From the NCBI RefSeq assembly GCF_024436055.1, contig NZ_JANFNH010000001.1, positions 608,881 through 672,880 on the forward strand: a DNA stretch of 64,000 nucleotides, written 5' to 3'. The position numbers and the translations under genes were made by a program. The notes beneath the pieces were generated by a model, which was given only the letters and a program-made list of their open reading frames with translations, searched no databases and was not told the origin of the DNA. Below are positions 57,472 to 64,000 of the stretch, in pieces. This DNA comes from Streptantibioticus rubrisoli (GTDB lineage Bacteria; Actinomycetota; Actinomycetes; Streptomycetales; Streptomycetaceae). Position 1 is the stretch's first letter. Each line of letters opens with the position of its first letter.

Positions 57472-57875
57472 GCCGCCGCGGCCGCAAAGCCGCCCCCGCG
57501 AATGCGGGGGCGGCCCGCTGCACGGTCACCGTCTGCCGCGGCTGCTGCTGCGGCACGGCCAAAATCCCCGGCCTGGACCACCCCGCCCAGCTCGACCAGC
57601 TCCGCTCATCCCTCGCACAGCTCGCCCAGGTACGCATCACCGGCTGCCTGGACGCTTGCGAGCACGCCAACGTCATCGTCATCCAGCCCTCTGCCGCAGG
57701 ACGCGCGGCCGGCGGTCGGCCCGTCTGGCTCGGCCTGGTCAACGACCGCGACGCCGCCAACGACATCGCGGCCTGGGTCGAAGCCGGCGGGCCGGGACTT
57801 GCCGACCCGCCCGGCGTCCTCGACCTGTACGCCTTCACCCCGTCCCGCCGCATCCGCCAAGCCGTCGAACCATGA
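57468..57875 (+). CDS. (2Fe-2S) ferredoxin-like domain protein
   Basis: The 135-residue product has an N-terminal thioredoxin-like [2Fe-2S] pattern: CTVTVCRGCCCGT near residues 18-30 and VRITGCLDACEHANVIVIQP near 59-78, giving six or more cysteines in positions that can bind a cluster. The GTG start overlaps the ATPase stop (GTGA), so it is translationally coupled to the metal exporter. Its role there, for example in sensing metal-damaged clusters or in cobalt handling, is inference. The ORF running upstream to 56388 is a shadow of the ATPase gene. Confidence 0.8.
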   Translation: MSRRGRKAAPANAGAARCTVTVCRGCCCGTAKIPGLDHPAQLDQLRSSLAQLAQVRITGCLDACEHANVIVIQPSAAGRAAGGRPVWLGLVNDRDAANDIAAWVEAGGPGLADPPGVLDLYAFTPSRRIRQAVEP

Positions 57876-58003
57876 CCCGACCGATCCGGTAACCGCGTCA
57901 CCACAGGTGCAGATGGCTGTGGCGCAGGCCGTAGACGACCCGGTTGCCCGTCCTTGCGGGTGGTGCTGAGCAGGCGGCGCCGTCATTGAATCCTGGGCCT
58001 GGT

Positions 58004-58195
58004 TCAGGCGGCCGTGCTCAAGTCGGCGGCGGCCAGATCCTGCTCGCGCAGCGGCGCGAAGTCGCCGTCCAGCTTGGGGTCGTGTGCCTCGGGCTGGATG
58101 CCGAGTTCGTGTGTGGAGTATTCGCCGAACCGGTTGATGTGCTCGGTCAGGTACGGCGAGATGTGGGTCAGTTCCTCCGGCTCGATCGTCCAGCC
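58004..58195 (-). pseudogene. Tn3-family transposase C-terminal remnant
   Basis: The minus-strand frame ending at 58004 encodes PEELTHISPYLTEHINRFGE and YSTHELGIQPEAHDPKLDGD, then FAPLREQDLAAADLSTAA. This matches the C-terminal tail of Tn3-family transposases (LSPYxTxHIxRFG followed by a D-P-x-LD segment). The catalytic DDE region is absent; upstream of about 58195 the frame becomes CRISPR-like repeats. It is an inactive stub. Confidence 0.75.
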
Positions 58196-58221
58196 TCTTC
58201 CAGCAGCTGCCGCACGATCTT

Positions 58222-58313
58222 GGGACCTACCCCCGCAGGCGCGGGGAGCACTCGGCCACCTGGAGTACGAGGGTTTCATCCTCGGGACCATCCCCCGCAG
58301 GCGCGAGGAGCAC
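58222..58313. CRISPR. Two-repeat CRISPR remnant (type I-E-like), one 32-nt spacer
   Basis: Repeat 1 (58222-58251) and repeat 2 (58284-58313) are 30 bases each and differ at three positions. They read GGGACCTACCCCCGCAGGCG then CGGGGAGCAC, and GGGACCATCCCCCGCAGGCG then CGAGGAGCAC. The reverse complement, starting GTGCTCC and ending GGTCCC with a GC-rich palindromic centre, is the common actinobacterial type I-E repeat with one extra C. The 32-base spacer (58252-58283) is the standard I-E length. No cas gene is in the window. Confidence 0.75.
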
Positions 58314-58329
58314 CCGGGCCCGAACCCAT

Positions 58330-58368
58330 TTCCATAAACTATAAATATAAAAATGCTATGCTTCGAGC
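58330..58368 (+). promoter_or_regulatory. AT-rich leaderless promoter of the MarR operon
   Basis: This is the most AT-rich stretch nearby. The -10 box TATGCT (58357-58362) is followed by six bases and then the GTG start, and no Shine-Dalgarno precedes it, so the message is probably leaderless. MarR binding to this AT-rich segment would block transcription. Confidence 0.7.
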
Positions 58369-58827
58369 GTGAGTCGTCAAGACACCGCTCCTGGCGCGTC
58401 CGCCGCCATCGGGGCAGCCCTCTACGGCCTGGCCACCAGGGCCGCCAGACGCCTGCCCCGGGACATGAGCCTGACGTCCGCCGCCACCCTGGCCACGCTG
58501 GACCGGACAGGCCCGCGGCGCATCACCGATCTGGCCGCGGTCGAGGGCGTCACCCAGCCCGCGATGACCGCCCTGGTCCGGGTGATGGAGGAGTCCGGCC
58601 TGGTCGAGCGGCGGGGCGACCCGTCCGACAAGCGGGTCACGCTGGTGTGCCTGACCGAGGCCGGCGCCTCCTATGTCCGGACGCGGCGCCAGGCGGGCGT
58701 CCACGCGTTCGAGCGGTTGATCGGCGAGCTCACCGGCGACGAGGTCGAGGCGCTGGTGGCGGCCCTTCCGGCGCTGAAGCATCTGGCAGAGCTCGAAAGC
58801 CAGGGCCGCGAAGGGCCGAAGCAGTGA
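58369..58827 (+). CDS. MarR family transcriptional regulator
   Basis: The 152-residue regulator has a MarR winged helix: SLTSAATLATLDRTGPRRIT, DLAAVEGVTQPAMTALVRVM and the wing LVERRGDPSDKRVTLVCLTE, flanked by N- and C-terminal dimerisation helices. GTG 58369 is the start, six bases after the -10 box. The stop overlaps the GTG of the MFS gene (GTGA). It probably represses the efflux operon until a toxic ligand binds. Confidence 0.9.
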   Translation: MSRQDTAPGASAAIGAALYGLATRAARRLPRDMSLTSAATLATLDRTGPRRITDLAAVEGVTQPAMTALVRVMEESGLVERRGDPSDKRVTLVCLTEAGASYVRTRRQAGVHAFERLIGELTGDEVEALVAALPALKHLAELESQGREGPKQ

Positions 58828-60257
58828 CCGGGCAGCCGGTCGGCGGGGTCGCGGTGAAGGCGTTCCCGGTGGCGCGTTCCGAGGCGCGGCTGCTGGTCCC
58901 CGCCCTGATGTTCATCGCTCTGGTCGTGGCGGCGGTCGCCAGCCTCGGGACGCCGCTCATCACCAGCGTGGCGACCTCGTTCCACGTCTCGCTCGGCAGC
59001 GCGCAGTGGACGCTGACCGTCGCGCTGCTCAGCGGCGCCGTCGCCACGCCGGTCCTGGGCCGGTTCGGAGCCGGCCCGCACCGACGGGCCGCGATCCTCG
59101 CCACTCTGGCGGTCGTCGTCGCCGACAGCGCGCTCACCGTGCTGCCGCTGCCGTTCGCGTGGTTGCTGGCCGGCAGGGCGGCCCAGGGCGTCGGGCTTGG
59201 GCTGACGCCGCTGATGATGGGCGTGGCCCGGGACCACCTCCCCGAGGAGCGCAGCGCGGCCGTGATCGCCCTGATCTCGGTGGTCTCGATCATCGGGGCC
59301 GGCGTCGGCTACCCGCTGGCCGCACTGCTCGCCGAGCTCGGCGGGGTACGAGCCGCCTACGGCCTCGGCCTGGTCGTCACCGCCGCCGCCCTCCTGACCG
59401 CGTGGCGCTCCATGCCCGAAGCCCCCGAAGGCCGCTCCGCCCACGTGGACGTGGCAGGCGCGGTCGTCCTGGCCGCTGCGCTGCTCCTGGTGCTGTTCCT
59501 CGCAGGCGAACGGAATCTGTGGAGCCGGCACCTCGCCGTGGCGGCGGGCCTCGCCGTCGTCGCGGTGGTGCTGCTCTGCGTCTGGGCCGTCATCGAGCTG
59601 CGCAGCACGACGCCCCTGGTCGATGTGCGGGCGGTGCGGCACCCGGCGGTCGCCGGGGCGAACCTCGCCATGTTCGTCGGCGGGATCGGCATGTACCTCC
59701 TGCTCACGCTCATCACCCGGTACGCGCAGACGCCGCACGGCGCCGGCTACGGCTTCGGGCTGACGACCTTCGTCGCCGGGCTGGTCCTCATCCCGTTCTC
59801 GGTGCTGGGGTTCGTCGCCGGCAAGCTCACCCCGCGGGTCCGGACGCGGATCGCCGACCCCTTGCTCCTGGCCGGCAGCGCCGTCGTGGTGGGCGGCGGG
59901 TTCGCCCTGTTCGCGGCGGCCCGGTCGGACCTGGCCGAACTGTTCGCGGCGATGGGCGTGCTCGGCTTCGGCGTCGGCGGTTTCTCGGCCGCGATGCCCG
60001 GCGTCATCCTGGCCGTCACCCCCAAGAGCGAGACGTCGAGCGCCATGAGCTTCAACTACGTCGTCCGCAGCGTCGGGTACTCCCTGGGCAGCGCCATCGG
60101 CGGCCTGATCCTCGCCGCGGGCACCGGCCCCGGCCACCTCTTCCCCGACGACAGCGCCTACACCACCGCGGCGCTGGTCGGCATCGGCGCCATGGCGATC
60201 ACGACGCTGACAAGCCTCGCTCTCGCCCGCCGACGCTCGTCCGAGACCAACTCGTAA
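58824..60257 (+). CDS. MFS transporter (drug efflux type) under MarR control
   Basis: The 477-residue protein has 12-14 predicted helices. The N-terminal half reads LVPALMFIALVVAAVASLGT and VTSVA-like SFHVSLGSAQWTLTVALLSG, with GRAAQGVGLGLTPLMMGVAR near residue 110. Such sequences fit the DHA2-type multidrug group. The GTG start overlaps the MarR stop, so the two are coupled. A DUF1330 gene begins 33 bases downstream. Confidence 0.88.
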   Translation: MTGQPVGGVAVKAFPVARSEARLLVPALMFIALVVAAVASLGTPLITSVATSFHVSLGSAQWTLTVALLSGAVATPVLGRFGAGPHRRAAILATLAVVVADSALTVLPLPFAWLLAGRAAQGVGLGLTPLMMGVARDHLPEERSAAVIALISVVSIIGAGVGYPLAALLAELGGVRAAYGLGLVVTAAALLTAWRSMPEAPEGRSAHVDVAGAVVLAAALLLVLFLAGERNLWSRHLAVAAGLAVVAVVLLCVWAVIELRSTTPLVDVRAVRHPAVAGANLAMFVGGIGMYLLLTLITRYAQTPHGAGYGFGLTTFVAGLVLIPFSVLGFVAGKLTPRVRTRIADPLLLAGSAVVVGGGFALFAAARSDLAELFAAMGVLGFGVGGFSAAMPGVILAVTPKSETSSAMSFNYVVRSVGYSLGSAIGGLILAAGTGPGHLFPDDSAYTTAALVGIGAMAITTLTSLALARRRSSETNS

Positions 60258-60290
60258 GTCAGATGCACTCATCCCAACACTGGAGGTTCC

Positions 60291-60584
60291 GTGCCCAAGG
60301 GCTACTGGGTCAGCGTCTACCGCACCATTTCGGACCCTGAGAAGCTGGCTGCCTATAACAAGCTGGCCGGTCCGGCCGTTCGGGCCGGGGGCGGGCGGCT
60401 CCTCGCCCGTGACGGTCGGGTCGCCGCACACGACGCCGGAATCGCCGAGCGCACCATCCTGATCGAGTTCGACAGCTTCGAACAGGCCGTCGCGGCACGC
60501 GAGAGTGCGGCCTACCAGGAGGCGCTGGCCGCGCTCTCCGACGGCGTCGAGCGCGACTTCCGCATCGTCGAAGGCATCGACTGA
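60291..60584 (+). CDS. DUF1330 domain protein
   Basis: The 97-residue protein is a single ferredoxin-like DUF1330 domain: KGYWVSVYRTISDPEKLAAY, the central AVRAGGGRLLARDGR, and ILIEFDSFEQAVAARESAAY with QEALAALSDGVERDFRIVEG. Such small dimeric proteins accompany efflux and degradation genes; biochemical function is not established. GTG 60291 follows the MFS gene closely with ACTGGAGGTTCC as ribosome-binding site. Confidence 0.92.
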   Translation: MPKGYWVSVYRTISDPEKLAAYNKLAGPAVRAGGGRLLARDGRVAAHDAGIAERTILIEFDSFEQAVAARESAAYQEALAALSDGVERDFRIVEGID

Positions 60585-60734
60585 CCGAGGTTCAGTCGGA
60601 TCTTCACTGAAGGACGCTGTCGGGAGTCTTGAGGACGGGCAGTTAACGATCGTGGCGTTGCGTCAGGCTCGTAGGAACATGATGCCCATGTTCCCGGGGA
60701 GCCCGATATATCCCTCCAGCCCCAGCCCGGATCG

Positions 60735-60950
60735 GAGATCCCGCCGCTGACCGCGCGGGTCGCCCGCGCCAGCAACCCCACCGCGGCCAGCGCCGCGCTG
60801 CTCGCGATCGCCGTCGCGCTGGTGCCTACCCTGTGGCTCGCCGTGGCGCTGGCTGCGGTTATCGGACTGTGTGCGGGAGTCTTCGGCAGTCTGGGCAACG
60901 CCCTCATACAGACGGCGGCGGACCCGGCCTATCTTGGCCGGGTCACCTCC
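60735..60950 (+). pseudogene. MFS transporter fragment (EntS-like)
   Basis: The plus frame contains EIPPLTARVARASNPTAASA, then ALLAIAVALVPTLWLAVALA and AVIGLCAGVFGSLGNALIQT AADPAYLGRVTSV. This is the tenth/eleventh-helix region of an MFS_3 transporter, whose members typically read GNALLQTAADPAYLGRVTSV. Neither a start nor the preceding nine helices exist, and the frame degenerates after 60955. It is a stub of an exporter. Confidence 0.7.
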
Positions 60951-61022
60951 GTTGGCCGCCCCACGCCTGCGCGAGCGGGATCGACGCCTGGGCGCTCGTC
61001 GAAGCAGGTCGCAGGGCTGTGA

Positions 61023-61285
61023 GTGGAACCGCCGGGCAGCTATAACACGATCCGGCGGAAAAATATCTGTGGTGGCCACGTGAGAAATCGTCGCGGCGCG
61101 CGAGAAATATTCCTGGGGTGACAGGCCGTGCTGGATTATTTACCGGGCACGGGCCGCGTCGACGTGCTACTGTCGTTACCGGTTGCAGGTGTGGTTGCCA
61201 GACGGTTTTTCCGGCGGCTGATCATCACGGCGACATGGAATGCGCGCAGGGCGTTTTCCTGAGACCGTCCCCGAGGAGAAACAAA
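61023..61285. other. Upstream region of the cold-shock gene
   Basis: These 263 bases are AT-richer than average (for example TGGATTATTTACC near 61130-61145) and lead into the cold-shock gene. They probably hold its promoter and a long 5' untranslated leader, as is usual for cspA-type genes. I cannot assign exact boxes. Confidence 0.4.
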
Positions 61286-61489
61286 ATGGCTACTGGCACT
61301 GTGAAGTGGTTTAACGCGGAAAAGGGCTTCGGCTTCATCGAGCAGGACGGCGGCGGCGCCGACGTCTTCGCCCACTACTCGAACATCGTCGCCCAGGGCT
61401 TCCGTGAGCTGCTGGAAGGTCAGAAGGTGTCGTTCGACATCGCGCAGGGCCAGAAGGGCCCGACGGCTGAGAACATCGTTCCGGCCTGA
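61286..61489 (+). CDS. Cold-shock protein (CspA family)
   Basis: The 67-residue single-stranded nucleic-acid-binding protein has RNP1 KGFGFIEQD and RNP2 DVFAHYSNI in the five-stranded barrel ([20 protein letters not shown] at the N-terminus). Length and motifs are standard for CspA proteins that prevent RNA hairpins in the cold. ATG 61286 has GAGGAGAAAC upstream; the longer frame to 61118 is not supported. A very strong hairpin follows, and the DEAD-box helicase gene comes next. Confidence 0.96.
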   Translation: MATGTVKWFNAEKGFGFIEQDGGGADVFAHYSNIVAQGFRELLEGQKVSFDIAQGQKGPTAENIVPA

Positions 61490-61515
61490 CACACCGGCAC
61501 TGACGCATACTCCGC

Positions 61516-61551
61516 AGCTGGGGCCCGCACCTTGGGGTGCGGGCCCCAGCT
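61516..61551 (+). terminator. Strong stem-loop terminator behind the cold-shock gene
   Basis: AGCTGGGGCCCGCACC (61516-61531) pairs perfectly with GGTGCGGGCCCCAGCT (61536-61551) around TTGG, a 16-bp stem 26 bases after the stop. Confidence 0.9.
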
Positions 61552-61669
61552 CGCATCATTCCCAGGGTGATTCGACCCTGTGATTTCCGGCTCGTTCTCG
61601 CGATTCTCAGCGCCGCTTGTTCTGCTGCGGGAATTCCTTGATACGCGCCCGCATCGAGGAAGGTTCCGC

Positions 61670-63145
61670 ATGAACCACACACGTACCACTCGCGCACGCA
61701 CCAATCGCCCCTTCGACCGCTTCGGAGGGAGTGCCGCTGCGGGCCGCTCCGGCGTTCAGCGCCGCTCCAACCGTTCCGGAATCCGACAGTCCGCGCAGGG
61801 CGAGTTCACCTTGCCGAAGACGGTCACGCCCGCGTTGCCCGCTGCCGCGTCGTTCGCCGACCTGGCCATGCCGGCTCCGTTGCTGGCCACGCTCGGCCGT
61901 GAGGGCGTGACTGTGCCGTTCCCGATCCAGGCGGCAACCTTGCCGAACTCCCTGGTCGGCCGTGACGTACTCGGCCGCGGCCGCACCGGCTCGGGCAAGA
62001 CTCTCGCCTTCGGCCTGGCGGTACTGGCCCGTACGGCCGGCCAGCGTGCCGAGCCGCGCCGCCCACTGGCCCTGATCCTCGTTCCCACCCGTGAGCTGGC
62101 CCAGCAGGTCACCGACGCGCTCGCTCCCTACGCCCGCGCCGCGTGCCTGCGGCTGGCCACCGTCGTCGGCGGAACCTCCATCGGCAGGCAGGCCGGGGCG
62201 CTGCGCGCCGGCGCGGAGGTGGTCGTCGCGACGCCTGGTCGGCTCAAGGACCTCATCGACCGGGGCGAGTGCCGGCTCGCCGACGTCGGCATCACGGTTC
62301 TCGACGAGGCCGACCAGATGACCGACATGGGCTTCATGCCCCAGGTCACCGCCCTGCTCGACCAGGTGCGCCCTGCCGGACAGCGGCTGCTCTTCTCGGC
62401 CACCCTGGACCGCAATGTCGACCTGCTGGTCCGCCGCTACCTCACCGACCCGGTGGTTCACTCCGTCGACCCGCCGGCCGGTGCGGTCACCACGATGGAG
62501 CACCACATACTTCACGTGCACGACGCGGACAAGCACCGTACGACCACCGAGATCGCGGCCAGGGACGGCAGGGTCATCATGTTCCTGGACACCAAGCATG
62601 CCGTGGACCGGCTGACCAGGCACCTGCTGAACAGCGGTGTCCGTGCCGCGGCCCTGCACGGTGGCCGGTCCCAGCCGCAGCGCACCCGGACCCTGGCGCA
62701 GTTCAAGGACGGTCATGTCACGGTCCTGGTGGCCACCAACGTCGCGGCCCGCGGCATCCACGTCGACAACCTCGACCTGGTCGTCAACGTGGATCCGCCC
62801 AGCGACCACAAGGACTACCTGCACCGTGGCGGCCGTACGGCCCGCGCCGGCGAGTCCGGGAGCGTCGTCACCCTCGTCACTCCCGGCCAGCGGCGCGGTA
62901 TGAGCCGACTGATGGCCTCGGCCGGCATCACCCCGCACATCACCGCGGTCCGCTCGGGCGAGGCGGAGCTGAGCCGCATCACCGGCGCCCGGTCGCCCTC
63001 CGGCGTCCCGGTGGTCATCACCGAGTCCACCGTGGAACGCGCCCGCCGCGCCTCTTCGCCATCGCGGAGCCGCCGGGGCCGCTCCGCCGGCGCGAGGAAG
63101 CGCCGCAGCGCGCAGCGGCGGCCCGGCAACGAGTCGGGCGCCTAG
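61670..63145 (+). CDS. DEAD-box RNA helicase
   Basis: The 491-residue helicase has the Q motif (VPFPIQAATLP), motif I GRGRTGSGKT, Ia PTRELAQQ, motif II VLDEADQM, III SAT, IV IMFLDTKHA, V VATNVAARGIH and VI HRGGRTARAG in order across two RecA-like domains (about 65-415). The N-terminus (1-45) and C-terminus (about 455-491) are basic and Arg/Ser-rich, likely RNA-binding. ATG 61670 has GAGGAAGG upstream. Position after the cold-shock gene suggests a role in unwinding mRNA in the cold. Confidence 0.95.
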   Translation: MNHTRTTRARTNRPFDRFGGSAAAGRSGVQRRSNRSGIRQSAQGEFTLPKTVTPALPAAASFADLAMPAPLLATLGREGVTVPFPIQAATLPNSLVGRDVLGRGRTGSGKTLAFGLAVLARTAGQRAEPRRPLALILVPTRELAQQVTDALAPYARAACLRLATVVGGTSIGRQAGALRAGAEVVVATPGRLKDLIDRGECRLADVGITVLDEADQMTDMGFMPQVTALLDQVRPAGQRLLFSATLDRNVDLLVRRYLTDPVVHSVDPPAGAVTTMEHHILHVHDADKHRTTTEIAARDGRVIMFLDTKHAVDRLTRHLLNSGVRAAALHGGRSQPQRTRTLAQFKDGHVTVLVATNVAARGIHVDNLDLVVNVDPPSDHKDYLHRGGRTARAGESGSVVTLVTPGQRRGMSRLMASAGITPHITAVRSGEAELSRITGARSPSGVPVVITESTVERARRASSPSRSRRGRSAGARKRRSAQRRPGNESGA

Positions 63146-63230
63146 CTCTGGCGCGGCGTCCGGACAACCGCGGTCTCCCTGGGATCGCCATGGTCAACGA
63201 ACCGAACAGCTCTCACCGCAGGAGGCACCC

Positions 63231-63578
63231 TTGACGTCGATCCAGACGCAGTACCCCATGATGGACCCTGCCCCCGTGCCCGTGACCAGCGGCAGCGAGA
63301 CGGATGGACCTCGGGTATGCGACGACATGACCGTCGAGGTGGCTCTGGCCGTCATGGCGAGCGCCCGTGTCGAGTACCTGATCGTGTGCGACGGGGATGA
63401 CCAGAGCACGGACTCGGTCACTTTCGCTCAGCTCGCGATCCTCCGCGACAGCCCCACGTACACGGACCGGATCCGTCTGCGGGACGTCCTTGACGGATCG
63501 CTCCCCAGGCCGGACACCCGCCCCGGCGGCGTGGGTGAGCACGGCCGAGTCCCGAGCCTCCTCGTCCTCTCCCACTGA
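63231..63578 (+). CDS. Small conserved protein with half-CBS-like sequence
   Basis: The 115-residue protein has RVCDDMTVEVALAVMASARV and EYLIVCDGDDQSTDSVTFAQ, which resemble a single CBS motif (DMTVEVALAVMA...EYLIVCD), then a C-terminal linker. The start is TTG 63231 with AGGAGG upstream. It lies between the DEAD-box helicase and the SCO5918-like gene; similar small proteins recur at this place in streptomycetes as far as I recall. Function unknown. Confidence 0.7.
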   Translation: MTSIQTQYPMMDPAPVPVTSGSETDGPRVCDDMTVEVALAVMASARVEYLIVCDGDDQSTDSVTFAQLAILRDSPTYTDRIRLRDVLDGSLPRPDTRPGGVGEHGRVPSLLVLSH

Positions 63579-63637
63579 TCCGGCTCGCCCGGACAGCCCG
63601 GTTTCCTTCCCCCGCGACTTCTCCCCTGGGAGGCATC

Positions 63638-63949
63638 ATGCGCTGCGTCATCGCCCAGTACCCATTCGAGCTGACCAAGGCCGGGGTGCTGGCCTCGATG
63701 AAGGGCGTCAGGCCCGAGCTCGTCACGGGAGCGTCCGTGACGATCGGCCGCCGCCGCTACCCCGTCAAGCAAGTGGGCCAAGTCATCACGCGACAGGACC
63801 CGCGTGACTTCACCACCCGCGAAGTCACCCGAACCATGACGCGCCTGGGATTCACCTGTCACGACCGTCCCGAGGTCGCGCCGGTAGACGCGGGTGGTGC
63901 CATCCGCTCTGGACCCCGCCAGCCCCGCCGGCCGGCACCGGCCCCCTGA
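63638..63949 (+). CDS. SCO5918-like conserved protein
   Basis: The 103-residue protein reads MRCVIAQYPFELTKAGVLAS, then VRPELVTGASVTIGRRRYPV KQVGQVITRQDPRDFTTREV and a helix TRTMTRLGFTC. I recall a family of this pattern in streptomycetes under the name SCO5918, next to a DEAD-box helicase gene, but cannot verify the name here. It has a basic, possibly nucleic-acid-binding character. CTGGGAGG precedes the ATG. The remaining 51 bases of the window contain no gene. Confidence 0.75.
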   Translation: MRCVIAQYPFELTKAGVLASMKGVRPELVTGASVTIGRRRYPVKQVGQVITRQDPRDFTTREVTRTMTRLGFTCHDRPEVAPVDAGGAIRSGPRQPRRPAPAP

Positions 63950-64000
63950 TCCTGTGAGGACGGGCGAGGTGAACGCCCTCAGGAGCCCGGTGGGGCCGAG

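Noticed and set aside
61607..62938. 443-codon minus-strand ORF opposite the DEAD-box helicase
   Set aside because: It is an antisense shadow with no motif; the plus-strand helicase motifs are unmistakable.
1..64000. tRNA, rRNA and riboswitch genes
   Set aside because: I saw no tRNA-like cloverleaf, CCA-ended stem or recognisable riboswitch core by eye; a covariance search was not possible.

Overview
The window is about 70% GC, its codons end mostly in G or C, and GTG/TTG starts and GTGA/ATGA gene overlaps are common. Family content (DUF3052, Spd-type DUF2637, NmtR-like regulator, Clp_N/HTH pair, CvnD-type GTPase, a cold-shock/DEAD-helicase/SCO5918-like group) points to a Streptomyces or close streptomycete chromosome, probably an accessory-rich region. 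I see no rRNA, tRNA, integrase or intact insertion sequence. All family names come from reading motifs by eye; no database search was run.

Layout. 1-5.5 kb: flavin reductase tail, class A penicillin-binding protein, a frameshifted gene, GH114 lipoprotein, PNPOx-family oxidase, Ppx/GppA phosphatase. 5.7-9.5 kb: SigJ-like ECF sigma factor overlapping an SRPBCC gene, then a large secreted protein. 9.8-13.4 kb: a probable SCP2 / halogenase-like flavoprotein / cation-proton antiporter operon preceded by 11-bp direct repeats. 13.4-21 kb: TetR-epimerase pair divergent from a FAD monooxygenase across a near-perfect palindrome; ene-reductase divergent from a second SigJ-like factor; AraC regulator divergent from a methyltransferase; a small membrane protein. 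21.4-27.6 kb: the most interesting locus, a Pls/PosA-type membrane NRPS-like synthetase (adenylation, carrier, three acyltransferase-like domains) whose by-eye specificity code resembles lysine, flanked by a WS/DGAT-like protein and a divergent CvnD-like GTPase. 27.6-34.8 kb: phosphoglucomutase, MFS exporter and an iron-box-associated Fe(III) ABC transporter.

34.8-43.8 kb: STAS proteins and a STAS remnant, DUF3052, a leaderless HTH/Clp_N operon with tandem operators, a glutamate-cysteine ligase-like enzyme, methyltransferases, SMI1/KNR4, a MerR regulator with a textbook 19-bp-spacer promoter, truncated ArsR and aldo/keto-reductase scraps, and a strictosidine-synthase-like protein. 44-54 kb: HtpG, Fpg/Nei glycosylase, VOC protein, AraC regulator, amino-acid permease, a hypothetical protein and a SpoIIE-type multidomain phosphatase. 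54.2-58.3 kb looks like a decayed mobile region: frameshifted DUF2637, an intact NmtR-like / P1B-4 ATPase / ferredoxin-like metal operon, the tail of a Tn3-type transposase and two degenerate type I-E-like CRISPR repeats with one 32-nt spacer. 58.3-64 kb: leaderless MarR-MFS-DUF1330 operon, an MFS fragment, then a cold-shock protein, DEAD-box helicase and two small conserved proteins.

Two copies of a dispersed roughly 90-bp intergenic repeat lie directly behind genes at 16.75 and 46.95 kb.
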